Shown: positions 31,239-38,744 of the stretch, in pieces | Position numbering within the stretch: the first letter of the stretch is position 1 | Layout: each line of letters opens with the position of its first letter | NCBI RefSeq assembly: GCF_039592695.1 | Contig: NZ_JBBUTK010000001.1 | Span: 310,001-374,000 of the forward strand | Origin: Flagellimonas_A sp039592695 | GTDB taxonomy: Bacteria > Bacteroidota > Bacteroidia > Flavobacteriales > Flavobacteriaceae | Length of the DNA: 64,000 nucleotides | Direction of reading: 5' to 3' | Made by a program: the position numbers and the translations under genes | The notes under the pieces: model-generated | Database searches by the model: none | The model's input: only the letters and a program-made list of their open reading frames with translations | Told to the model about the DNA's origin: nothing

Positions 31239-31799
31239 TTATTTTCTGATGATTTTTACAGTACCGTCATTTCCCAATTTGATGATGGATGATGGTGTCG
31301 TATCCGGATTTACCAAAGGCAAATTTACCACATAGTCGACTCCTTTTAAAATATGAGGATGTATAGCATCAAAATTTTTTGGGGTGGGCATACCCGAAAT
31401 ATTGGCCGAAGTTGAGACGACAGGTTTTCCAAATTTATTGATAAGATGTTGGCAAAATGTATCGGAAGCCACCCGAATGGCCAGTGAGCTGTCGTCTGCG
31501 ATAAGATTTTTGGCAACTCCTTTCGGATTGTCATATACAATGGTGGTAGGTTTGGTGGCCAAATCAATGATGTCGTAAGCTGTTTCGGGCACGTGTTCTA
31601 CATACCGCTCAAGCATGGCATCATTTGATACCAAGCAGACCAGTGCTTTTGAGTCTTCACGCTGTTTTAAATCGTACACCTTTTTGACTGCCTTTACGTT
31701 GGTGGCGTCACAACCAATGCCCCAGACCGTATCGGTAGGGTAGAGTATGAGTCCGCCATTTTTTAATGCAGTAATACAGTGGTTGATTTCTTCCGTCAT
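31239..31799 (-). CDS. tsaC: L-threonylcarbamoyladenylate synthase
   Basis: 186 residues, the YrdC/Sua5-type core without the Sua5 C-terminal domain. The N-terminal ILYPTDTVWGIGCDATN (about 18-34) and KQREDSKALVCLVS (about 45-58) are the ATP/threonine pocket, and VSTSANISGMPTPK (about 135-148) is the diagnostic SxSANxSG motif. It makes threonylcarbamoyl-AMP from Thr, bicarbonate and ATP for t6A37 of tRNA. It lies seven bases downstream of the GT gene and 101 bases before the CCA-adding enzyme gene. Confidence 0.95.
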   Translation of the reverse strand: MTEEINHCITALKNGGLILYPTDTVWGIGCDATNVKAVKKVYDLKQREDSKALVCLVSNDAMLERYVEHVPETAYDIIDLATKPTTIVYDNPKGVAKNLIADDSSLAIRVASDTFCQHLINKFGKPVVSTSANISGMPTPKNFDAIHPHILKGVDYVVNLPLVNPDTTPSSIIKLGNDGTVKIIRK

Positions 31800-31806
31800 T
31801 TTCAGC

Positions 31807-32628
31807 TTATCTTATCAAATCGTGCAATCCATAATGGTCAGCGACCGCTTGCCATTGGTCACGATTTTTATCTTGCTTGATATTACTTTTTTTGAGGGAT
31901 TCTTTTTGGGAGCCAAATATAGGAATCGGTTCACCGGCAATGTTCTTGGCCTGATAACTGAGCGTGCCTTTTTTCAATGACATGGCTTTGAACCAAAGGT
32001 CGTCAGCCTTGGGTGTCAGTTTGAGAAATAACGAGGAATTCAAAGCATCTTCGTGCAATGAGTTCGGTGGATATAAAGTTCCGCCCGCACCTATGGGCAA
32101 AACAGCCTTAGAATTTTCGCAGGTGTATCCAGAGCCCCAATTTTTGTAGGAAAGTAGATTGCCATTTTCATCGTACATAATGCACCGTGTCTGATTGGCA
32201 ATAATCATGTTGGGATGCTTTCGATGAGAATCATACAATCGTGGAAACCAATTTGGCTGATAAATCATATCGTCATCGCAGGTCACCACGGTTTCTTCAG
32301 GATAAAGCTGCATGGTGTTGACCAGTTTTCGATGGGATGAGGTCAATTCTGAAAAATGGATTTCAAAGGTTTTGTTTTGCAATCGACTTAATTTCTCAGG
32401 CATGTCATACTTGCAATCACGGTGCACCCAAAGCACTATTTTTTTTGGCCGCTTTTTTTGAAGTAAAATACTTCTGATGGTCAGGTGAACAATATTGAGC
32501 CTTGATGGAATTGTGGCCAAAGAGACGATGACCGGTAAAACTGGTCTATTGTCATCAAACTTTTTTGAAGGTGTCAATCTAAGTCTTAGGGTGTGGTATA
32601 TTGATTTGGGTAGTTCCTTTACTTTCAT
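31807..32628 (-). CDS. Glycosyltransferase, GT2-like
   Basis: 273 residues from ATG 32628 (MKVKELPKSI); an upstream ATG at 32658 is in frame, but the ten extra residues (MSSFMPIAGL) add nothing conserved. The core has VIVSLATIPSRLNIVHLTIR (about 36-55), LWVHRDC, and the metal-binding VVTCDDDMIY (about 112-121) in DxD position, with DDLWFKAM near the end as the acceptor-site Asp pair. This layout is that of cytoplasmic glycosyltransferases acting on surface polysaccharides. Begins the glycan cluster; sugar unknown. Confidence 0.72.
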   Translation of the reverse strand: MKVKELPKSIYHTLRLRLTPSKKFDDNRPVLPVIVSLATIPSRLNIVHLTIRSILLQKKRPKKIVLWVHRDCKYDMPEKLSRLQNKTFEIHFSELTSSHRKLVNTMQLYPEETVVTCDDDMIYQPNWFPRLYDSHRKHPNMIIANQTRCIMYDENGNLLSYKNWGSGYTCENSKAVLPIGAGGTLYPPNSLHEDALNSSLFLKLTPKADDLWFKAMSLKKGTLSYQAKNIAGEPIPIFGSQKESLKKSNIKQDKNRDQWQAVADHYGLHDLIR

Positions 32629-32718
32629 GAGACCTGCAATGGGCATAAATGAGCTCAAAATTAAACATATACGCCAACACTTTAATATTTATATTTTTGT
32701 GCCACAATAATTGAAGTG

Positions 32719-33537
32719 ATGGAAGCTCCTAAAATATCGGTCATCGTCAGTACCTACAATTCTGTGGAATGGCTCAAGAAAGTACTCTGGGGATTCAATT
32801 GCCAAATTTTCAGACATTTCGAAGTGGTCATTGCCGATGATGGTTCAGGGCCAGAGACCAAGGCGCTTATCGAGCAACTATCGAAAGAGGTATTCTACCC
32901 TATCATTCATGTTTGGCAAGAGGATGACGGTTTTCAAAAATCACGTATTCTGAACAAAGCGGTCAAGGCGTGCAACGCAGATTATATTATCATGACCGAT
33001 GGCGATTGCATACCGCGCGAAGATTTTGTTGAGGTGCACTACATCAACAAAGAACCTGGTTATTTCATCTCTGGGGGTTATTATATGCTGCCGATGAACA
33101 TCTCAAAGATGATAACCAAAGATGATATTGAGAAGCAGCGTTGCTTCAATATTCAATGGCTAAAAGAAAAAGGCATACCGCAGACCTTTAAGAACAATAA
33201 ATTACGGGCCCGAGGCTTTATTTCCACATTTTTGAATTTGGTCACACCCACTAACGCCAGCTGGAATGGCCACAACTCATCAGGCTGGAAGAAGGATATT
33301 CTCAACGTAAACGGCTTTGATGAACGTATGCAATATGGGGGTCAGGACAGGGAATTGGGTGAACGGTTGTTCAATTTTGGTATCAAGTCAAAACAGTTGC
33401 GTTACAGTGCCGTTTGCGTGCATTTAGACCACAAAAGGGGCTATAAAACTCCAGAGTCCATTGAGAAGAATAGGTCGATACGACGTGATACCCGAAAGAA
33501 CAAAGAGGTGTGGACGCACTATGGCATCACCAAATAA
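32719..33537 (+). CDS. Glycosyltransferase family 2 with C-terminal galactosyltransferase-like domain
   Basis: 272 residues from ATG 32719 (a GTG one codon earlier is also possible). GT-A fold: ISVIVSTYNSVEWLKKVL (about 6-23), VIADDGSGPE, and IIMTDGDCIPR (about 91-101) with the DGD metal motif. The end has GWKKDILNVNGFDERMQYGG and QDRELGERL, the acceptor-binding part found in chondroitin-type and related enzymes. A TATTTTTG -7 motif is at 32692-32699. Its last 19 bases overlap the 3' end of the convergent GT2 gene. Confidence 0.85.
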   Translation: MEAPKISVIVSTYNSVEWLKKVLWGFNCQIFRHFEVVIADDGSGPETKALIEQLSKEVFYPIIHVWQEDDGFQKSRILNKAVKACNADYIIMTDGDCIPREDFVEVHYINKEPGYFISGGYYMLPMNISKMITKDDIEKQRCFNIQWLKEKGIPQTFKNNKLRARGFISTFLNLVTPTNASWNGHNSSGWKKDILNVNGFDERMQYGGQDRELGERLFNFGIKSKQLRYSAVCVHLDHKRGYKTPESIEKNRSIRRDTRKNKEVWTHYGITK

Positions 33538-34313
33538 TAGGCCAATTCGTTCTTCTTTTCCAATCTTTTGAGCTCTCGGTAACGCTCTAAGACTCCAAGG
33601 GCGTTCAAATAACAGATGGTGATTCCTTTTTTTCCATCGAGAAATCCCAATCTTAGAATATAGTGGTTGAAGAACTTCCAAGCGGGCTTCACCAACATAA
33701 AAAAATAGTTGAACTGTTTTTCTTTATAGAAGGCCTCTTTTGCCTTTAGCTGACCATAACGAAGCATTTTACCCTTGTAATCTTCGTAGTTTTTGTAGCA
33801 ATAATGGGTGAGCTTCTCTTTCAGAATACATGAAGTACCGTTGACCTCAAGTGTTTCATGAACAATTTTTTTGTCGGTAAATTTTGCCTTGCTCTTTCTG
33901 AACAGGCGATGGTTCTTATCGGTCTGCCAACCACTGAAACGCAGTTTTTCGTTTTTGAACATAAAAGTTCGGTAAAACCAGTATGCTTCACAGGCATTGG
34001 GGTTGTTGACCGTTTCAATGATTTCTTTTTGAAGGGATGGTGACACCACCTCATCGGCATCCACAAACAAAACCCAATCGTTGCTTGCTTGCTTCAGGGT
34101 AAATGATTTTTGGGCGGTAAAATTTTCAAATGGATTTTGAATCACCTTGACCTTAGGATGGTTGCTCAGGTATTCGTAAGTGCCATCAGTACTGTATGAA
34201 TCGACCACAATGATTTCATCGGCAAAACTTACTGAGTCGATACATCGCTCAATATAGCCCATCTCATTGTAGGTAATGACCAGTGCTGAAACTTTTTGCT
34301 TTGGGGTGCTCAA
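33519..34313 (-). CDS. Glycosyltransferase family 2, WaaE/KdtX-like
   Basis: 264 residues. ALVITYNEMGYIERCIDS (about 10-27), IIVVDSYSTDGT and WVLFVDADEVVSP (about 78-90) are the nucleotide-sugar and DxD blocks. The middle FMFKNEKLRFSGW and HETLEV match the WaaE/KdtX group that adds glucose to lipooligosaccharide core heptose or Kdo. With the GT9 heptosyltransferase-type gene at 35141 it fits LOS core assembly. The 3' end overlaps that of the 32719 gene by 19 bases, so both C-termini are encoded by complementary DNA. Confidence 0.85.
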   Translation of the reverse strand: MSTPKQKVSALVITYNEMGYIERCIDSVSFADEIIVVDSYSTDGTYEYLSNHPKVKVIQNPFENFTAQKSFTLKQASNDWVLFVDADEVVSPSLQKEIIETVNNPNACEAYWFYRTFMFKNEKLRFSGWQTDKNHRLFRKSKAKFTDKKIVHETLEVNGTSCILKEKLTHYCYKNYEDYKGKMLRYGQLKAKEAFYKEKQFNYFFMLVKPAWKFFNHYILRLGFLDGKKGITICYLNALGVLERYRELKRLEKKNELAYYLVMP

Positions 34314-34482
34314 ATCAGTCTATTTTTTGGTTCCGTTCGTTTGGCTTTGTAAAATTATAACAAAAAAACAGTTAGAAAATTGTTTAAGCGCATAATTTTC
34401 TTACAATGTCTTTTTTCAAAAAAAGCCACAAAAATAGGGTTGTTGTCAAAATATAGATGCAGAAAATGGAAAAAGGTTGGCT

Positions 34483-34490
34483 TATATTTG
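34483..34490 (+). promoter_or_regulatory. -7 element before the methyltransferase-like gene
   Basis: TATATTTG (TAnnTTTG) 17 bases before ATG 34508. No TTG at the right distance upstream is clear. Confidence 0.4.
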
Positions 34491-34507
34491 AAAACCAACA
34501 CTAATTT

Positions 34508-35182
34508 ATGGAAATCTTAGGATGGATTCTCTTTTTGGGAATCACAGGTTTTTTTGTGGGCAAGTGGATCAAGCATAAATCACTCTACCCATTTATGCCC
34601 TTTAGATATGATTTTAGAAAGCGGCGAGATTCATTCCGGCTCGCCATGAAACTGATGGATTTCACCCATGCCAAAACAATTGTTGAAACGGGCACCTCAC
34701 GTGAGGGCCTTAGAGGTGCCAAGAGCAATGGGGCCGCTACAATCGTCTTTGGTAAATGGGCCAGAGAAAATGGGGCTTTTGTGCATTCTGTGGACATTAG
34801 CCAAGAATCTGTCAACAATGCCCAAGCAGAAGTCGATAGGCAAGGGCTTTCCAATGTGGTCAAAATCCACACCTCTGATTCCGTTCAGTTTTTGTCAAAT
34901 TTTGACCAACAGGTAAATCTGTTGTATCTCGATAGCTACGATTACAGTGATGACCCCGAAGTACAGAGAAAAAGCCAAGAACATCATTTGAAAGAATTCA
35001 AGGCCATTGAAGACCGGCTTTACGGGCATACGATTGTATTGATTGATGACTGTGACTTGCCGAATGGAGGCAAGGGCAAAATGGCCATCGAATATATGTT
35101 GCAAAACGATTGGAAAATTGCCATGCAGGCCTATCAGGTGCTATTGGTCCGCAATGACTTCCCGCTCGATAAAGTCAAGTAG
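34508..35182 (+). CDS. Membrane-anchored class I SAM-dependent methyltransferase-like protein
   Basis: 224 residues. An N-terminal helix (ILGWILFLGITGFFVGKW, about 3-20) anchors it. A Rossmann-type fold follows, with IVETGTSREG (about 58-67) at the SAM loop, HSVDISQESVNNAQ (about 97-110) as motif II with the ribose Asp, and LLYLDSYDY. It fits the Methyltransferase_24 group. Given its place among glycosyltransferase genes, it may methylate a surface sugar. Its last 42 bases overlap the 3' end of the convergent GT9 gene. Confidence 0.72.
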   Translation: MEILGWILFLGITGFFVGKWIKHKSLYPFMPFRYDFRKRRDSFRLAMKLMDFTHAKTIVETGTSREGLRGAKSNGAATIVFGKWARENGAFVHSVDISQESVNNAQAEVDRQGLSNVVKIHTSDSVQFLSNFDQQVNLLYLDSYDYSDDPEVQRKSQEHHLKEFKAIEDRLYGHTIVLIDDCDLPNGGKGKMAIEYMLQNDWKIAMQAYQVLLVRNDFPLDKVK

Positions 35183-36214
35183 CAGTGGTTTGCACAATTC
35201 AGGTGTGAACCTTTTATAATATTGTTGAACGTTTTGTTTCCGTTCTTTTTTTGGAATGTCTAAAATTTTGGGTTCAAAATCGGAAAGGTGCACCGCTTCA
35301 TTTGAACTTTTCTCAGGATACGTGAACCATCCTTTCTTTGAAATCCATGGACTGAAAATGGAAAAATTGGGCAACCCCAATGCTTTTGACATGTTGGTAA
35401 CCCCACCTTCATTGCCAAAATAGGCATCACATTGTGATAAAAGTGCCAGAAACGAACGCAATGAAAGGCAAAAAACCTCCCCATGAATACTCTCTCTGGT
35501 TTTTTCATTACATAACTGCAACAACTCATCGACCGCCTCTTTTTGGCTGGGGAGGTAATTCAGAAAAAAAGCCACCGAACATTTGGCAGAAATGTCATCC
35601 AGCAATTTGGCCAAATAGGGCAGGGGATACGTTTTTGTAGGCCCGCTTCCCAAAACACCTACCATGATTTTCGGCCTATCATCAGGTATTCCAGAATTCA
35701 TGAGCAGTTCTCTGGCTGCTTCAATCTCATCCTTAGATAAATAGACTTTTGGCTCAAGTAATGGGTTTTGGAGCTTTTTTATGAGAGGTGACAGTAATAG
35801 AAGGCGGTTCTCAATGGCCAACCCAACTCTTTTGCCTTCATTTTGGGAATACTCAAAAACGTGGTCATAAACGAATCTAGAATACCATTTTTTGTAGGAT
35901 ATTTTCGTTTTTGCCCCTGAAAACAATGCAATGAGGTTGCTCTCCAGTTTACAGAGCACATCAATCACCACATCGTATTTTGCATTGCGGATGGATTTCA
36001 GAAACCTGTAAAATTCAATTTTACTTTTGCGGTACTCATTTTTGAAAATTACGGTTTTGTCTACAAACGGATTGCCCTCAACGACCGCTGTGGCATTTTC
36101 ATTGATGAGAAAATGCACCTTGGCGTTTTGTAGCTCTCTTTTCAGGTGCTCACAGATAAGAGTACTGGCCAGAACATCGCCAATCATTTTTTGCTGTATG
36201 ACCAGAATTTTCAT
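35141..36214 (-). CDS. Glycosyltransferase family 9 (heptosyltransferase type)
   Basis: 357 residues, GT-B fold. It begins MKILVIQQKMIGDVLASTLI, the typical RFSxIGDVvLxxPv-like N-terminus, and has VGVLGSGPTKTYPLPYLAKL (about 178-197) with a GSGxxxKxWP-like nucleotide site, and NEGGVTNMSKALG (about 273-285) with the donor-binding Glu and Gly pair. Such enzymes transfer heptose or other sugars to the lipopolysaccharide core in the cytoplasm. It lies nine bases after dapD and is probably co-transcribed with it. Confidence 0.87.
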   Translation of the reverse strand: MKILVIQQKMIGDVLASTLICEHLKRELQNAKVHFLINENATAVVEGNPFVDKTVIFKNEYRKSKIEFYRFLKSIRNAKYDVVIDVLCKLESNLIALFSGAKTKISYKKWYSRFVYDHVFEYSQNEGKRVGLAIENRLLLLSPLIKKLQNPLLEPKVYLSKDEIEAARELLMNSGIPDDRPKIMVGVLGSGPTKTYPLPYLAKLLDDISAKCSVAFFLNYLPSQKEAVDELLQLCNEKTRESIHGEVFCLSLRSFLALLSQCDAYFGNEGGVTNMSKALGLPNFSIFSPWISKKGWFTYPEKSSNEAVHLSDFEPKILDIPKKERKQNVQQYYKRFTPELCKPLLLDFIEREVIADQ

Positions 36215-36223
36215 AGTGAGTAC

Positions 36224-37039
36224 TTAGACCGCGACATCATGTTCCCTGAGCGCATCGTTCAGTGAGGTCTTTTTGTTGGTGCTTTCTTTGCGTTTGCCGA
36301 TGATAAGGGCACAGGGCACTTGATAATCCCCCGCTGGGAATTTTTTGGTATAACTACCGGGGATCACCACCGAACGGGCGGGCACCCTGCCTTTTATTTC
36401 AATAGGTTTGTCACCAGTCACATCAATGATTTTAGTGGATGCAGTGAGCACTACATTGGCGCCAAGAACCGCTTCTTTTTGTACTCGAACGCCCTCTACC
36501 ACGATACATCGCGAACCGATAAAGGCATTGTCTTCAATGATCACGGGTGCTGCCTGTAAAGGTTCCAAAACTCCGCCGATGCCGACGCCCCCGCTGAGGT
36601 GTACGTTCTTGCCGATTTGGGCACAACTGCCCACTGTGGCCCAAGTGTCGACCATGGTGCCCTCATCAACATACGCGCCGATATTGACATAACTTGGCAT
36701 CAAAATGGTGCCTTTAGAAATGTAGGCCCCATGACGGGCCACAGCGTGGGGTACCACTCGTATGCCTTTTTCTTGATAGCCTTTTTTCAACGGAATCTTG
36801 TCATGGTATTCAAAGATTCCTGCTTCGAGCACCTCCATTTTTTGGATGGGAAAATATAGAACCACCCCTTTTTTTACCCATTCATTGATTTGCCAACCAT
36901 TAGCAGTGGGTTCCGCACAGCGCAATTTTCCGGCATCAATCAGATTGATGACCTCTCGAATGGCTTCTTGGGTTTCGGGTTCTTTCAACAACTCCCTATT
37001 GTCCCAAGCTTTTTCAATCTGGGTTCTAAGTGCCTCCAT
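36224..37039 (-). CDS. dapD: Tetrahydrodipicolinate N-succinyltransferase
   Basis: 271 residues from ATG 37039 (MEALRTQIEKAWDNRE); an ORF start 14 codons earlier has no conserved sequence. The left-handed beta-helix runs from about residue 100 to 230 with hexapeptide repeats, including GTMVDTWATVGSCAQIGKNV and GVGIGGVLEP. The C-terminal block GRVPARSVVIPGSYTKKFPA completes the succinyl-CoA site. The protein succinylates tetrahydrodipicolinate in the succinylase branch of lysine and diaminopimelate synthesis, so the organism uses this branch. A GT9 gene follows after nine bases. Confidence 0.95.
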   Translation of the reverse strand: MEALRTQIEKAWDNRELLKEPETQEAIREVINLIDAGKLRCAEPTANGWQINEWVKKGVVLYFPIQKMEVLEAGIFEYHDKIPLKKGYQEKGIRVVPHAVARHGAYISKGTILMPSYVNIGAYVDEGTMVDTWATVGSCAQIGKNVHLSGGVGIGGVLEPLQAAPVIIEDNAFIGSRCIVVEGVRVQKEAVLGANVVLTASTKIIDVTGDKPIEIKGRVPARSVVIPGSYTKKFPAGDYQVPCALIIGKRKESTNKKTSLNDALREHDVAV

Positions 37040-37141
37040 ATAGTTTTTAAGTTTTTTGCTAAAATAACCACTTGAATACAATATTCGGCTCGATTTTAAG
37101 GGAGTACCGTTTTTAGGGTTATTTTTGCCAAAATTTTACGT

Positions 37142-37555
37142 TTGGCTCGAATTTTGGCTTTGGATTTTGGAAAAGTGCGCACGGGGATTGCCGTGACCGA
37201 TGAGCTACAATTGATTGCTTCTGGGCTTACAACGGTCAACACAAACGAGTTGATTCCTTTTTTGAAAGATTATCTTGCAAAAGAACAAGTGGCACATATC
37301 GTTGTTGGCGAACCAAAGCAAATGGACGGCACAGCATCGAAATCGGAAACGCTCATTTCATCCTTCTTGGAAAAACTGAAAAAAGCAATTCCAAACATTC
37401 CGATTATTAGGCAAGACGAGCGTTTTACCTCAAAACTAGCCGTGCAAAGTATGCTCGAAGGCGGACTCAAAAAGAAAAAAAGACAAAATAAAGCCTTGGT
37501 CGACGAAATCAGTGCGACCCTCATATTGCAGGCTTATCTTGATAGAAAATTATGA
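37142..37555 (+). CDS. ruvX: Putative Holliday junction resolvase / pre-16S rRNA nuclease
   Basis: 137 residues, YqgF/RuvX family with RNase H fold. ILALDFGKVRTGIAVTDE (about 4-21) has the first catalytic Asp, VVGEPKQMDG (about 57-66) the middle block, and RQDERFTSKLA (about 92-102) with the DERxTS motif the catalytic Glu. In bacteria this protein matures the 5' end of 16S rRNA and may resolve junctions. Start is TTG 37142; a TATTTTTG -7 motif is at 37120-37127. Its stop overlaps the def start (ATGA). Confidence 0.92.
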   Translation: MARILALDFGKVRTGIAVTDELQLIASGLTTVNTNELIPFLKDYLAKEQVAHIVVGEPKQMDGTASKSETLISSFLEKLKKAIPNIPIIRQDERFTSKLAVQSMLEGGLKKKKRQNKALVDEISATLILQAYLDRKL

Positions 37556-38142
37556 TTTTACACATTGTGGCCTATGGTGACCCCGTGTTGCGAAAAAAGG
37601 CCAAAGACATATCGAATGCATATCCCAATCTGAACGAACTTATCGAAAATATGTGGGAGACCATGTACAACGCAAATGGAGTCGGCCTTGCAGCACCCCA
37701 AGTAGGATTGCCGATACGACTTTTTGTGGTTGATACAACACCATTTGCCGATGACGAAGATTTGACAAAAGACGAACAAAAAGCGGTCGAAGGATTCAAA
37801 AAAGCCTTCATCAATGCAAAAATTGAAGAAGAGACAGGCAAAGATTGGGCCTTCAACGAAGGTTGTCTGAGCATACCCGACGTGCGTGAAGACGTCAATC
37901 GCAAAGACACCATCACGATTACGTACCAAGACCCTGACTTCAATACCCACACAGAAACCTACGATGGACTTTTGGCACGGGTCATTCAGCACGAATACGA
38001 CCACATTGAAGGCATTCTGTTCACCGATAAGTTGTCATCGTTGAAGAAACGCCTATTGAAGAGTCGGTTGGACAAAATATCCAAGGGAAAAATCAATGTG
38101 GAGTACAAAATGCGTTTTCCGAACCTCAAAAAAGGACGTTAA
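37552..38142 (+). CDS. def: Peptide deformylase
   Basis: 196 residues. Motif I GVGLAAPQVG (about 43-52), motif II EGCLSIP (about 103-109) with the metal Cys, motif III QHEYDHIEG (about 144-152) with both metal His and the catalytic Glu. Iron- or zinc-dependent removal of the N-formyl group from new proteins in the cytoplasm. The insertion between motifs I and II (about 60-100) is longer than in E. coli, as in other Bacteroidota. Overlaps ruvX by four bases and is co-translated with it. Confidence 0.97.
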   Translation: MILHIVAYGDPVLRKKAKDISNAYPNLNELIENMWETMYNANGVGLAAPQVGLPIRLFVVDTTPFADDEDLTKDEQKAVEGFKKAFINAKIEEETGKDWAFNEGCLSIPDVREDVNRKDTITITYQDPDFNTHTETYDGLLARVIQHEYDHIEGILFTDKLSSLKKRLLKSRLDKISKGKINVEYKMRFPNLKKGR

Positions 38143-38146
38143 AAAA

Positions 38147-38176
38147 TTTGCTGATACCTTCAAAAGGCTAATTTTG
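38147..38176 (+). promoter_or_regulatory. Promoter of the DUF5606 gene
   Basis: TTTG at 38147-38150 and TAATTTTG (TAnnTTTG) at 38169-38176, 18 bases apart, about 20 bases before the start codon. Confidence 0.6.
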
Positions 38177-38195
38177 CGCTCAAAATTCTTTCAAT

Positions 38196-38624
38196 ATGAC
38201 GTTGGATAAAATTCTCTCAATCGGTGGCAAACCCGGTCTTTACAAACTGCTGACCCAAACCCGTACAGGCTTTGTGGCCGAATCTTTGTTGGATGGGAAA
38301 AGGGTGACCGTGGGCATGAGAAACAACGTCAGCGTACTTTCTGAGATTGCAATTTACACTTTGGAAGAAGAGCTTCCGCTTCGCGAGGTCTTCAAAAAAA
38401 TCAAGGAAAAGGAAAAAGGCGGTAAGACATCTATCGGCCATAAAGAAGAAAAAATCAAATTGGAAGAATATTTTTTTGACATACTCCCCAACTACGACGA
38501 AGACCGTGTTTATGCCAGTGATATCAAAAAAGTAATCCAATGGTACAACATTTTGCACGACCAAGACATCACCGACTTTTCAGAATCTGAAGAAGTGTCT
38601 GAAAACAGCTCTGAAGAAGAATGA
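38196..38624 (+). CDS. DUF5606 domain protein
   Basis: 142 residues, no signal peptide. The N-terminal 50 residues (LDKILSIGGKPGLYKLLTQT ... GFVAESLLDGKRV ... RNNVSVLSEIAIYT) match DUF5606, a short Bacteroidota domain usually found directly downstream of def, as here. The rest is charged, with a KIKEKEKGGK linker and a Ser/Glu-rich tail (SESEEVSENSSEEE). Function unknown. The constant pairing with peptide deformylase suggests a cytoplasmic role near translation, but this is inference from position. It has its own promoter. Confidence 0.82.
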   Translation: MTLDKILSIGGKPGLYKLLTQTRTGFVAESLLDGKRVTVGMRNNVSVLSEIAIYTLEEELPLREVFKKIKEKEKGGKTSIGHKEEKIKLEEYFFDILPNYDEDRVYASDIKKVIQWYNILHDQDITDFSESEEVSENSSEEE

Positions 38625-38744
38625 TTTTCTTCGGCTAGAGCTTTCCTTCCAATCCAAAAGGCACGTATGTTTTTGCAGACGGCATCATGTCGACTTTCTT
38701 ACTATATTGTACAAATTATATAGTAAATCCAAACTTTCGACCCG

